Below are positions 1-11,660 of a DNA stretch of 64,000 nucleotides, one piece after another. Made by a program: the position numbers and the translations under genes. Source of the DNA: Amorphophallus konjac (lineage: Eukaryota; Streptophyta; Magnoliopsida; Alismatales; Araceae); NCBI GenBank assembly GCA_022559845.1, contig CM040123.1:323001933-323065932 (forward strand). Direction: 5' to 3'. How positions within the stretch are numbered: position 1 is the stretch's first letter; each line of letters opens with the position of its first letter. Under the pieces are notes generated by a model. It had not been told where the DNA came from. It saw nothing but the letters and a program-made list of their open reading frames with translations, and did not search any database.

Positions 1-502
1 CGGGCTTGGTATGACATACTGATTGATTTTCTACTTAGTAAAGGGTATTGTAGAGGTAAGGTTGATCAGACCTTATTCACCAAAAGTGTGAATCAGAAAA
101 TCATCCTAGTTCAAGTATATGTTGATGACATTGTATTTAGTTCCACATGTTCTGAACTTTCAGATGAATTTGTAAGTTTAATGTCAAAAGAATTTGAGAT
201 GAGCCTAGTTGGTGACTTGTAATATTTTATTGGTCTGCAGGCTAATCAAACGAATGATGGATGCTTTATCAGTCAGATCAAGTATGCATTGGAGATCTTG
301 AAGAGATTTGGCATGGATAAGTTGAAACACATAGCCACACCAATGGGAGCAAACACATCATTGGATGCTGATGAGTCAGGTAAATCAGTGGATGCAAAGC
401 TCTATAGAGGTATGATTGGCTCATTACTCTATCTTACTGCTTCCAGACCCGACATTCAATTTAGTGTATGTTTGTGTGCGAGGTTTCAAGCTGATCCTAA
501 AG
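1..502 (+). pseudogene. Sire-1 pol, reverse transcriptase 3' portion
   Basis: Frame 1 reads as the C-terminal half of a Ty1/copia reverse transcriptase. The catalytic YVDD motif lies at about 118-129, and the stretch that follows matches the RT-to-RNase H connection of the complete copies in this window. An in-frame TAA at 220-222 stands where the other copies have lysine, so the gene is dead. The frame continues to 502, where a solo LTR interrupts it; the gene resumes at 2669. Everything upstream (gag, protease, integrase, RT fingers) lies outside the window. Similarity to Sire-2 and Sire-3 pol places it in the Sirevirus lineage. Confidence 0.93.
498..502. repeat. Target site duplication TAAAG (left)
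   Basis: Five-bp direct repeat flanking the solo LTR; its partner is at 2664-2668. Confidence 0.9.
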
Positions 503-2663
503 TGATGGGGCATCAACAGCTGTTTCCTTATACGGGTGGAACGTATTTGTGTGGTATAGCTTGTATGGGATTATAATTGTGTATTTGCTTGATTTCTTTC
601 ATTTGGGCTCTTTGTAAGACTTTTAATAAGCCATTGGGCCATCTTTCATGTAGAGTCTATTAGTGGTTTTCATTTAGTAGAGTCCATTAAGGGGGTTGTG
701 TCATATTGGACACTTATTGGGTTGTACTATTTAAATAAGGCTAATGGGCCTATGGTCTTGTAATGGGCTAGAATAGTGGTCTAGAATTATTGGGCTTTTA
801 AATGGGCCAAGCCCATGGGCTAGTGTGAAAGGGGCTTGGTGGCTTGTGGGCTTCTAAAAGGGGGAGCCCCCTTTCTTGGTCCAAGGTAGGCAACCTACCA
901 AACTTGGACTTCCCTCCTTTGAAAATTCAAAGGAAGGAAGCTTCCTTGGCCCCCCCTTGGTTCCCCTACCTCCCCCACTTGGCTTCCACGAGATTCCCAG
1001 CCCCTCCCCTTGTTACTCTCTATTTAAGGGTGTGTATAGTGTCATTTGTGAATTTAATGAAGAATTATTGAGTGAATTTTGAGAAAAATTGCCCAAGAGG
1101 CCATTTGCCCCCCTCCTTCCTCTCTCCCTAGTGTTCATCTCCTCCAACCTCCAGTTCTAGAGTGATTTCTATCTTCTATCCCCTCCCCTCTATCTCCGGT
1201 GATCATCTGTGCCGCCGCCGCCGCCGTTCGTGCCGCCTTCGAGCCGCCGCGAAACCGTTCTCGGTGTTCTATCCTGCTGGACAGAGGTCTCTTCCCGAAA
1301 TTCTTGCTATCAGCCACGGTCTCTTCGTGGTCTGCAATTTTTATGGTGTGTTTTTCCCTTGTATCCCAAGCTCCACCTAAATTTTCACGTGCAAATTCCA
1401 TCGTTTAGTATTTTCCCATTTTCGTGCATCTTTCATTCCTAGTTCTGTTTTGTCTCTGTCTACAGTGACAGCAGCCCTGTGTTTCCCACCTCCGGCCATC
1501 TTTTTGATTTTTTCAAACCCTCCCAATTTTACTGAGAGTTTTATCCATCACCCCCTACATCCACAACTTTTCTTACTTTTTTATCAGCCTTCTATCTATT
1601 TTTAGAAATTCATTTTCTTCCTCAGCTACAGTGTTGTCAGCCAGATTCCAGATCCGACCCACTGCTAGTGCAAAAATCATAGAAATTCGTAGCCTTCCCC
1701 AAATCCAGATCCAAAAATAGTCCTAGTTTCATAGCTTGATTTCTCACAACGTTTATGAATAGCACAACCCCAGATTCGGACGTCTACCTCGCGGTCAAAG
1801 GTAATCCACAGGAAAGTTCTCTGCTGACCTGAGAGTTCAAACACTGTACAACAGCAACCTTCAAAATTCGCCAATCAGAAGTACAGGCTTGATTATTTTT
1901 CTATAATCACCTTGGGTTGAATCCCTTCAAAGCATCTTTCCAACAGCGCCGGTTTCGTTGCATTCCGACGTCGGGGCTGATCGCAGCATCCATTCTCGCC
2001 GGAGCGTGCGCCGAAAAATAGAACCGGCAGGTCCGTGGCCGGTTATTCCGACCGGTGCCGATCGGAGCCGCCCGGCCTCCGGCCGGTGAACCAGCGTGCC
2101 GCCAGCCCGGGGAACGCTTCCCTAAGTGTCCCCACTACAGCGGTGTCACCGGGTCCCACTCGACCCCTCCGGACAGCACGTGGGCCCCACCGTCACTAGT
2201 TCGGGTGCTGCCGAAGAGACGCGAGAAGCCGTCCGTCAACCCGAATTCGGTCCTCCCGGGCCCGTTTGTGTTGCCCTTTACCTCCCTGTGTGGAGTGGGC
2301 AGTAATTCATTTGCTGTAATATGGTGTATTAATTGTCCCGGGAGTACGAGTTTCGGCCGGGTCCGTCTTCCCCACGCCGAGCGCGTGGAGGTATCGTTTT
2401 CGCTCCCTTATCGGCATTTTACTTACTTCATATATATTTGTTTATGCCGCTGCTAGAGAGCATGTGTAGGGATATCTAGCTCGCTTTATCTATTCATTAC
2501 CGCTGCTGCGAGAGAGTGCGAGACCGTCCCGTGACCCGATCCGGGCACACGAGAGAGCCGACCACCCTAGCTCACTGTCGGTTTCTCAACCGCGCACGTC
2601 CGACGCTTCCCTCGTTAAGGGACAGCCACGAGCTTGTCGTGTCCGTGGTCTCGTCCCGCATCA
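503..2663. mobile_element. Solo LTR inserted in Sire-1 pol
   Basis: A 2161-bp insertion has LTR-type ends, TGATG at the left and CATCA at the right. It is bounded by an exact 5-bp target duplication, TAAAG (498-502 and 2664-2668). Removing it rejoins the copia RT/RNase H frame without a gap. There is no internal region, primer site or second LTR, so it is a solo LTR left by LTR-LTR recombination. A TATTTAAG box near 1020 would suit plus-strand transcription. The right half is GC-rich, with a GCC run near 1212. The long LTR fits Ty3/gypsy better than copia, but the family is not identified. Short open frames inside (for example 2055-2456) look fortuitous. Confidence 0.88.
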
Positions 2664-3228
2664 TAAAGAGTCACCCTTTTCGGTTGTTAAAAGAATTTTC
2701 AGATATATTGCTGGCACGCACAATTTAGGCTTATGGTTTCCTGCATCATACAATGTAGATTTAATTTCATACACTGATGCAGATTATGCTGGGTGCAAAC
2801 TTGATAGGAAAAGTACTAGTGGATATTGTCAATTCTTAGGAGGGTGTTTGGTTTCTTGGGCCTCCAAGAAATAACACTCAGTAGCTCTGTCCACTAGAGA
2901 GGCTGAGTATGTAGTTGCTGGTAGTTGTGGCACACAAGTCATATGGATTAAACACTAGCTACATGACTACAATGTAGATCTTGGCTGCACACTCATCTAC
3001 CGTGATAACACCAGTGCTATAAATCTGTCTAAAAACCCAATTCAACACTCACGCTCAAAACACATTGACATTAGACACCATTTTATAAGGGATGAGATTT
3101 CAAAGAAAATTTTTGAATTGATTCATGCAGGCACAACACATCAGGTTGCAGATATTTTCACTAAGCCACTAGATCATGAAAAAAATTTCACCTTGAGAAG
3201 AGAGTTGGGTCTTTTCAAACCAACTTGA
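2664..3228 (+). pseudogene. Sire-1 pol, RNase H portion
   Basis: This continues the copia pol frame after the solo LTR. The translation carries the copia RNase H signature [17 protein letters not shown] and the C-terminal [12 protein letters not shown] and ADIFTKPLD motifs, then stops at TGA 3226-3228. Two in-frame stops are present: TAA at 2872-2874 and TAG at 2956-2958. The related copies in this window have glutamine at both places, consistent with C-to-T decay. No functional product is expected. Confidence 0.93.
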
Positions 3229-5057
3229 ATATGCAATCCTATTTTTTTTTATGTCAGTCAGCTTGTTAGCTTTGGTCTGTCCGTGTAATAAGTGAGGGGG
3301 AGTCAACCCCACTGTTTATTCTTAGGTTATAAAGTCTTTCTTCTTCTTCATTGCTTGGAATAAACAACCATGTGGTATATCAAATTGTGGTCTTCTGAAA
3401 GACAGATTAACTCTGTCTGGAAGTTGTCACAACGCGTAGAGTGTTATAACTCCGCCAAGTACCAAGAGCAGTAAATGCTTCTAGTAAGGGGGAGATAAAA
3501 GTCTTTAACTCTACGTCTTCAAGGCTGTTCAAATTCTTGTGTCAATAAATTCTGATTGTCAGTGGAAGCAATCTCAACCATGTCAATTTTCTGTCAGCCA
3601 CTTCAGTTCTTTCTCTATCAGTCACCTTAGTTATCTTAGACATGTGCATAAAATTCCTTGTGAGATAATTCTGAGTCTCCAACAGTCTTACAGACTCGAA
3701 GATTTCTGCATTCAGAACTTTTCTAAATGGACAAAAGATTAAGTATGTTGGCCATGCTAAGTCTAATGGTTTACAGATTCATAATCCGATCCTATAAAGA
3801 CTGAATCAAAAGTTTTCTGAAGAATATCTTTATACAAGACTAATGGGTCAAGAACATTTGTGGAACATTGTGTCCTGAGAATCTCTAAAAGCTTGAAATT
3901 CGAAAGTAGGGAGACAACTTTAGTTGAAAATCTTTATATTCAGTATTGTCTTCAAACATTCAAACAAACTCATGTATTCAAAAAGGGAGATAATAAAATG
4001 TTCAAAGCAATGGTTGTGGTTTACTAAGAAACCAACCATCTTTCACCTTGAAGTGAAGAGAGTTGTGTCATAAAGTGCCGGACTATCTCTGATTAAGAAG
4101 TATGTCTATGCAAAAATCATGACAGAGCAATGACATAGTGTGTTGAGTTATTAGGTCACTTCACCTAAGATGTGTTGTGCCTCACGTAAAAAGACACTAC
4201 TTTTGTTATCTCTGTTCATTCTAGAGGTAAAAAGGTTACCACACGAGTAATTGGGGATTCTGGCATTTAAACAATGTGTCTCCTCACGACAAAAAGTGTG
4301 GATTAAACCGGACTACTCAGATAAGGAAAATTCTTTTGTCTTAGAAAAATTGCTGCAGTCACAATTTCAAAAAAGTGAACCCCTAAATAAATTCAGCATG
4401 ACTTGTTCTACTATGTTTGTCCTTAATACTAATTGAAGAACATCCCAGAGGAATCTCTGGAAATTGATTAGTAAAGCTGATAGATAGGTTCTCAAAGCCT
4501 TATATATCACACTATTCCTTTTCCATTATTAATGTATATAGAACTCTCAGATACATTTGCAAGCCTTTGTGGGTTTATTAGTCATAAACCATGCAACTTA
4601 ACTTGCTAATGCACTTATCTTCCGAAAGGATGGTTTATGAAGGTAGTTTGACTTTTTGTCTGTAACATTATTATTTCTGCCACTCAGAGCTTAATCTTCT
4701 TCATACATTTCTCTACCCTATATCCTCCCCATTGCTTATATTTTTTTTGATGATGTCAAAGGGGGAGAGGTCTTGTTGTGAGTTGTGAGTCATTGTTGTG
4801 AGTAGTGATTCATTGGAAATTCTCTCATTCAGTATCATAAGGCATTATGTGTCACTCAGTACTCAGGTGGTACTCAGTCAGTAACATAAGGCATTATGTG
4901 TCACTAAGTACTCAGTTGGTACTCAACTTTGGTCATCACTCATACTCAGTTGTGGTCACTCATTGCCGGCTGATCCAGATCCATTAATTTGCCAATTCAA
5001 CCTTTACATAATAAGCACAATGACTCATGTGGTTGCCATCACCAAAAAGGGGGAGAT
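3229..5057 (+). other. Sire-1 3' noncoding region with repeated polypurine tracts
   Basis: About 1.8 kb between the pol stop and the 3' LTR has no coding region I can support. Polypurine motifs of the form (A)GGGGGAG recur near 3293, 3485 and 4758. The true tract, AAAAAGGGGGAGAT at about 5045-5057, directly abuts the LTR. Multiple polypurine tracts in this position are a known hallmark of Sireviruses. The region also holds one copy of the conserved 3' hairpin (4244-4293). Confidence 0.8.
4244..4293 (+). promoter_or_regulatory. Conserved 3' noncoding hairpin, Sire-1 copy
   Basis: Outer stem GGGGAT (4253-4258) pairs with GTCTCC (4278-4283). Inner stem CATT (4264-4267) pairs with AATG (4273-4276). 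The other elements have CCT/AGG at the inner stem, so both sides have changed together. Flanks GAGTAA and a CAAA-type tail are shared. Function unknown; a cis-acting RNA element is inferred. Confidence 0.65.
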
Positions 5058-5364
5058 TGTTTGGTATAGTTTTATTTTGATGATGTCAGACCAACATGAA
5101 ATCATTTAGTTCTAAGTCTAAAATATTTAAATACAATTCTACATATTTTGTTCTACATGACTCTACAAATTCTACAATATTTTTCAGACTGTAATTGCTA
5201 AAACAATGAAGTTTTAGGTTGTTTGCTTGATGAGGATATGATCCCAGACCTTGAACGGATGTGAAAAATTGCAAAGAAGAAGGATTCATGAAGGCAAAGT
5301 TGACTTCAGTAGCCCTTTGAGTAGACTTGAGCTCAACTGGAGTCACCAGAGACAAGCCCTGAGC

Positions 5365-5610
5365 TAAGGGTGACAAATGGCTTCTAGTAGTGACAAAAGA
5401 GTTCATAGTGGTGACAAATGGCTTCCAGTAGTAACAAATGAGTCACAATGGTGACAAATGGGTAAGAAGACGGCTCAAGGCTAACGCAATAGCGCCTAAG
5501 GCGATGGCTGCCATGACTAAGGGTGAAAAATAGGCATGCAACGCAGACAAATGGCCGATAAGGGTAACAAATATCGCTGTAAGGCTGAAAATGGGTGTTA
5601 AAGCAAAAGG
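5365..5610 (+). repeat. GTGACAAATG-type repeats in Sire-1 U3
   Basis: A degenerate short motif, GGTGACAAATGG or AAGGGTGACAAAT, recurs many times here. It resumes beyond the GypGag insertion (11661-12040). This is a U3 repeat array; its function is unknown. Confidence 0.7.
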
Positions 5611-5629
5611 CTTAGAGGTAAAGAAGCAT

Positions 5630-5815
5630 AGTCAACTCCAGTCAACATAGTCAACATAGTCAAAGAATACTAGTCAATGTTGACCTTAGTCAAAGTCAAC
5701 TCAAGTCAACATGACTCCAGCCAAGCTCAAGTTCAGGTTGACTCAAGTCAAGAGGACTCATTCAAAGTCAATTCAGTCAAGTCAAGACTCCAGTCGAAGC
5801 CAAGACCAGTCAAGT
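5630..5815 (+). promoter_or_regulatory. Cluster of GTCAA/TTGAC motifs in Sire-1 U3
   Basis: About 15 copies of AGTCAA or its complement TTGAC are packed into under 200 bp. TTGAC is the core of the W-box bound by WRKY factors, so an inducible enhancer is a plausible inference. A simple local repeat expansion would look the same. Confidence 0.5.
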
Positions 5816-5875
5816 TCGCCAGCCAGTGTAAACAAAGGTGAACAAGCCTATAGCGATGGAATAAGGGCGACAAAT

Positions 5876-8014
5876 TGTGACGACCCAGAATCCGGATACC
5901 GGGCGAACCCGATACCGCTTGGGTCCTGAGAGGCCTCCCAAGAGCGGTAAAGCTCCGAAGGGAAAAATGGATATGTCATGGGAATGTACAACAATCTAAA
6001 ATAAGTGCAGAAATTAAAGAACTGAAATTTAAAGTTTTTTTATATACAAAATTTACATATTTTACATTATTGCTTCTATACATCAGTCCAACTGTACAAG
6101 TCTCTAGTACTGGTAACTCAACAAAAGAAGAGTACAAAGTCTTGGGGCATACCCCGGCTGACAAACGCTGGCAACGCTAAGATTGCTCACCAAAACCAAG
6201 CAGAATAATCCGAAGACTGCTGCGCTTCACCTGAAAACAAAGGGGTGAGTCTCGTTTCATTGACTCAGTAGGGGTCACCCATATCTCTTCCACGCAGTAA
6301 AAACCACAAGAAAAACAAGTGATCACAATAAACACTGCAATAGCATGCAATAATGACATATAATGAAAGCTGTGCAGAAACATCAATAAATAATTAAATA
6401 AACACAGCTAATTATGAATGCCACATGAACCATATACACATATTAAAGCCATAAATCAAATGCAAGAATATTTCAATATCCATTAGAGTCAAATTCTCAC
6501 AATCCAAGTGACAAGAGAAATGAACCACTAGAAGAAAGTAAGACCAGATGCGTCCACTGACGTCCTATATTGCATCTCAGGTGTCTCCCACTTGTCTCGA
6601 ACGCTGTATCTGAGACACCGTAACAGGAACCAAAGAATAAGAACTAGTCAGGGTCACGCTCGTCAGCGCGGGTCCAACGCCCCTGACCACGTATGCACAC
6701 ACAAGCTCAATACCTTGAGTTAGGCCTCTAGCTAGTTTCCCCCCTAGTGGACTCTATTACAAAGCAAGGGGGACCACGGAAACTAGACTAAAAATCATAT
6801 ACCGGGACTGCCCCGCCACCTCTCCTTGGTGGGCCGACACTAAGGTCCTCAAGCTACGACTAGTGGGTCAGTCAAGTAGGAAAGAGAAACTAACTCAAAT
6901 TGAACATAAACACATGCCACTAATAACCACGTAGTAAGAAAATATGGATGGTATGGCTCCAAACACAAAGCCAAACTGAACGGGGTTAAATTCTGGATTG
7001 TCAAAAAATAGCAGCCCTGTCTGGGCCGTCAAACTCATTTGACGATCATGAGGAGACCGCTAAATGAATATGGCGGTTGTTTCCTAGACCGCTAAATGCC
7101 ACCACATCACACCCATGATACACAAATAACGGCCAGAGTTGGACCGCTAAAACTATTTGACTGTCATACCTGGACCGCTAAATACCCACGCCTTAACGAA
7201 AAATGGTCGATCGTAAGAATGCTAAACCTTAGAAACAGTCCGGTGAAGACCACAACTATTCCGGACGGTGCGAAACATGCTCTACCTATTTTAAACCCTT
7301 CCCAAATCATTCAAAACGATGGGATTACATGATATTAACCTGTATTACCCTGTCATACATCATTTCCATGCAATATAAAGTCTAAAAACATACCAAATGG
7401 AGTATTAAACATGATCTCACTATTAAGGTTTGCAAGAACTATAACCCACATGGAATTTCTAAGCAAGATAGCCATTTTAGCATGCATTTAACAATTCAAT
7501 ACAATGGGAAAATGTGAGAAACGAGGTTTAATCCATCCCCCTACCTCTAATTGCGCAAGAACACCGTTTAGAAGCGTCCCACCGTGCCAAACCGCCCTCT
7601 AATGCCGGAGAACGAATAACCGCCACACGAGCTCTCTCCCTCCACCACACGATCATTCCACCACCGTCCCGGGCTCGCCAAGACCACCTCCTCCACACTA
7701 TCTACGGTTGGGTGAAGGGGGGAGTCGCCGGACGAACGAGGGAGAAAGAGAGAGGGGCGTGAGAAGAAAGAGAGGGAGAGATACGTGGGATGGGTAGATT
7801 TAGGTTTTTCCCATTTTTTTGATATAAAACCTTTAATTACTAAAAGGCATTAAGAAAACCAAAATGGTATTAATGCCCCATAATTCTACAATTCATTATG
7901 AAAATGGTTTTAATCCATGCATAACTCATGCGAAAAGCCCACATAATTACCCAATTTCATGGAAATTTCATGAATTATAAATTCGATAAGAATCTGTAAT
8001 TCACGGGTCTTACA
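5876..8014 (-). repeat. GypGag LTR, 3' copy (left)
   Basis: 2139 bp. In plus orientation it runs TGTGACGACCC to GGGTCTTACA; in element sense it starts TGTAAGACCC. The right copy is 2140 bp. Confidence 0.92.
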
Positions 8015-8033
8015 ATCCCTCCCCCCTAAATAA
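8015..8033 (-). promoter_or_regulatory. GypGag polypurine tract
   Basis: The minus strand reads TTTAGGGGGGAGGGAT directly before the 3' LTR. Just upstream is a remnant (AATTTCGAGGATGAAATTT) resembling the end of chromovirus-type gypsy polyproteins. Confidence 0.85.
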
Positions 8034-8580
8034 AATTTCATCCTCGAAATTTAGGACTACTAGAAAAGACACGGGGAGAAACTCATCCAATCGGAGCCCT
8101 AGCATTATGAGCCTATCACACTTCCGCTGCGCCACTCTGATACTGGACATCTACCAAGCAATAATCTCTAATTCCATCCTACTCATAGAGACTCATAGAC
8201 ACAAATTAACTATAGTAGAATACCACAAAATTCAAGGAAAAAGCACTCAAAACATCAATTACTTCAAAACTAAACCCACCATATGACAAGATACCTTCTT
8301 GTAGCACCGAGAATCTAGCCTCACCATATCAAAATCGATGTAGTTGTTGAGGCAGCACCCCAAAACAACCACACACCAAAAGCCTTACTTGAGTGTACCT
8401 GCAGTATCCCTCAACATTAGAGACGATCCACCGCAGTTAAAGCAAACTCAAACATATGCCTGAAAACACAACTGGATAAAATCAAACAAAAACCAAGATC
8501 GAACCTTCTGGAATAAACATCCACGCCAGCATGCCAAAATACAACACGCTTCCAACCACCAAACCATGCTAAGGAGACGA
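8034..8580. other. GypGag interior without a recognisable gene
   Basis: Between the gag remnant and the polypurine tract I see no RT, RNase H or integrase motif on either strand. In an autonomous element the pol gene would sit here; it is missing. Confidence 0.7.
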
Positions 8581-9300
8581 TTAAGGACATTCACGGCGAT
8601 AGTGTCCCACCTGACCACATCGATAACACCTGCGCCTTCGGCATTGATTTGTAATATGGCCCACCTGAGCGCACGTGAAACAACTCCTAACTTCAACAAT
8701 TTCTGGGCAAGCCTGACTGATGTGGGGACCACCACATCTCTGACACTGATCTCCCTAAACTGCTAACCCGTGCTGTGGTACCTGTTCCACTGGTTGAAGT
8801 ACACTCTCAGTTGAAGCCTGCCGTCGCACCTGTCGCCTATTCTGACCGTGCCAAAGATTTCTCATCCACCTAATCCTCTGCCTTCGATTTTCTCTCAAAG
8901 GTTGTCTAAGAACAGGTGAAGGGAGTCTAGGTAACACCGCTTGCTAAACGAGAAGTTGCAGTGGGTCACCCTGATGAAGTTGTGCCACCCGGGCCTGCTC
9001 CTGAACTCTTAGAAAATCCATCTCCAAAATTGCCGCGGTCTGAAAAGTTGTTTCCAAGTTACTCACACCAGCCATCATAAGAGTACGATGGATCTCTGAC
9101 CTCAACCCTACGATGAATTGCTGGGTCAGCATCACTTGATTCACCATGACAGGTGGTGCAAACCTGCTCAGCTCTCGGAATCTGGACAAATAAATGGCAA
9201 CTGGGAATCCCTCCTACCGCAAAGCCAGAAATTGGGATAACCGCAAGAAAAATTCAACTAGTCTCGGTACCTCTGGAATTACAACCACGGGCAAGGGTGG
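8581..9300 (-). pseudogene. GypGag gag (nucleocapsid with three zinc knuckles), decayed
   Basis: One minus-strand frame reads as a Ty3/gypsy gag. The capsid part near 9190-8947 contains FRELSRFAPP and GLRSEIHRTL. An arginine/glutamine-rich linker follows, then three zinc knuckles near 8720-8590. The knuckles are CX2CX3HX4C (one residue short), CX2CX4HX4C and CX2CX4HX4C. In-frame TAG stops occur at 8946-8944 and 8757-8755, and TAA at 8583-8581 directly follows the last knuckle. The region upstream of about 9220 is also broken. No working protein is expected from this copy, so it would need gag as well as pol from elsewhere. Confidence 0.85.
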
Positions 9301-9506
9301 TATTCCGCCATGCCCTACGTGAGCCTTAGCTCCTTGTTCCACCAGAGGCCGTACTTCTTCCCGCTACGCCATACGGTTCTTAAACATATAAAAGAAAACA
9401 ATTTAGACCGAATACAAAATAACCTAAGCCAACAGTTGAGTGTACGGGACTTCTGGACTGGTAAGCACTGCATATATTCTACATTCCTATACACCCCCAC
9501 AACATT

Positions 9507-9518
9507 GCTCTGATACCA
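9507..9518 (-). promoter_or_regulatory. GypGag primer binding site (initiator tRNA-Met type)
   Basis: The minus strand reads TGGTATCAGAGC, two bases from the end of the 5' LTR. This fixes the element's orientation. Confidence 0.92.
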
Positions 9519-9520
9519 TC

Positions 9521-11660
9521 TGTGACGACCCAGGATCCGGATACCGGGCGAACCCGATACCGCTTGGGTCCTGAGAGGCCTCCCAAGAGCGGTAAAGCTC
9601 CGAAGGGATAAAAAGGATATGTCATGGGAATGTACAGCAATCTAAAATAAGTGCAGAAATTAAAGAACTAAAACTTAAAGTTTTCTTTATATACAAAATT
9701 TACATATTTTACATTATTGCTTCTATACATCAGTCCAACTATACAAGTCTCAAGTACAACTCAACAAAAGAAGAGTACAAAGCCTTGGGACATACCCCAG
9801 CTGACAAACGCTAGCAACGCTAAGACTGCTCACCAAAACCAAGCAGAATAATCCGAAGACTGCTACGCTTCACCTGAAAACAAAGGGGTGAGTCTCATTT
9901 TATTGACTCAGTAGGGGTCACGCAGATCCCTACCTCGCAGCAAAAACCATAAGAAAAACAAGTGATCACAATAAACACTACAATAACATGCAATAATGAC
10001 ATATAATGAAAGCTGTGCAGGAACATCAATAAACAATTAAATAAACACAGCTAATTATGAATGCCACATGAACCATATACACATATTGAAGCATTAAATC
10101 AAATGCAATAATATTTCAATATCCATTAGAGTCAAATTCTCACAATCCAAGTGACAAGAGAAATGAACCACTAGAAGAAAGTAAGACCAGATGTGTCCAC
10201 TGATGTCTTATACGGCATCTCAAGTGTATCCCACTTGCCTCGAATGTTGTATCTGAGACACCGTAACAGGAACCAAAGAACAAGAACTAGTCAGGGTCAT
10301 GCTCGTCAGTGCCGGTCCAACGTCCCTGACCACGTGTGCACACATACGCTCAATGCCTTGAGCCAGGCCTCTAGCTAGTTTCCCCCCCAGTGGACTCTAC
10401 TGCAAAGCAAGGGGGCCCACGGAAACTAGCCTAAAAATCGTATACCGGAACTACCCCGCCACCTCTCCTCGGTGGGCCGACACTAAGATCGTCAGGCTAC
10501 GACTAGCGGGTCAGTCAAGTAGGAAAGAGAAACTAACTCAAATGGAACATAAACACATGCCACTAATAATGACGGAGTAAGAAAATATGGATGGTATGGC
10601 TCCGAACACAAAGCCAAACTGAACGGGGTTAAATTTTGGACTGTCAACAAATAGCGGCCATGTCTGGGCCGTCATACTCATTTGACAGTCATGAGGAGAC
10701 CGCTAAATGAATATGGTGGTTGTTTCCCAGACTGCTAAATGCCACCGCCTCACACCCATGATACGCAAATAACGGCCAGAGTCGGACCGCTAAAACCGTT
10801 TGACGGTCATACCTGGACCCTTAAATGCCCACCGCCTTAACGAAAAACGGTCGATCGTAAGACCGCTAAACCTTAGAAACGGTCCGGTGAAGACCGCAAC
10901 TATTCCGGACGGTGCGAAACATGCTCTACCCGTTTTAAAACCTTCCCAAATCGATCAAAACGATGGGATTACATAATATTACCTGTATTACCCTGTCATA
11001 CATCATTTCCATGCAATATAAAGTCTAAAAACATACCAAATGCAGTATTAAACATGATCTCACTATTAAGGTTTGCAAGAACTATAACCCACATGGAATT
11101 TCTAAGCAAGATAGCCATTATAGCATGCATTTAAAAAATTCAATACAATGGGAAAACACGAGAAAATGAGGTTTAATCCATCCCCCTACCTCTAATCGCA
11201 CAAGAACACCGTTTGGACGCGTCCCACCGCGCCAAACCGCCCTCTAACGCCGGAGAACGAACAACTGCCACACGAGCTCGCTCCCTCCACCACACAATCA
11301 TTCCACCACCGCCCTGTGCTCGCCAAGACCACCTCCTCTACACTGTCTACGGTTGGGTGAAGGGGGGAGTCGCCGGACGAAGGAGGGAGAAAGAGAGAGG
11401 GGCATGAGGAGAAAGAGAGGGAGAGATACGTGTGATGGGTAGATTTAGGTTTTTCCCATTTTTTTGGATATAAAACCTTTAATTGCTAAAAGGCATTAAG
11501 AAAACCAAAATTGTATTAATGCCTCATAATTCTACAATTCATTATGAAAATGGTTTTAATCCATGCATAACTCATGCGAAAAGTCCACAAAATTACCCAA
11601 TTTCATGGAAATTTCCTGAATTATAAATTCGATAAGAATCCGTAATTCACGGGTCTTACA
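9521..11660 (-). repeat. GypGag LTR, 5' copy (right)
   Basis: 2140 bp, matching the left copy at both ends. It carries a purine-rich stretch near 11385-11430 and an AT-rich end. Confidence 0.92.

Larger units (their letters stand above)
5876..11660 (-). mobile_element. GypGag: gag-only Ty3/gypsy retrotransposon
   Basis: A complete two-LTR element on the minus strand, inserted in the Sire-1 3' LTR with exact CAAAT duplications (5871-5875 and 11661-11665). The minus-strand order is 5' LTR (11660-9521), tRNA-Met primer site, decayed gag with three zinc knuckles, then about 550 bp without coding, polypurine tract and 3' LTR (8014-5876). No protease, RT, RNase H or integrase is present; the whole interior is about 1.5 kb. 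This architecture matches the TR-GAG class of non-autonomous elements, which depend on relatives for enzymes. The two LTRs differ by many substitutions and small indels, so it is older than the three Sire elements to its right. Confidence 0.9.

Noticed and set aside
2055..2456. 133-codon frame in the solo LTR
   Set aside because: GC-rich LTR sequence without a recognisable domain.
8448..8735. 95-codon minus-strand frame near the GypGag gag
   Set aside because: It is a shifted frame over the zinc knuckles; the real gag frame carries the CCHC motifs.
9507..9518. Possible tRNA gene from tRNA-Met-like sequence at 9507, 23304, 44359 and 56706
   Set aside because: Only the 12-nt 3' complement is present, always 2 bp from an LTR; these are primer sites.
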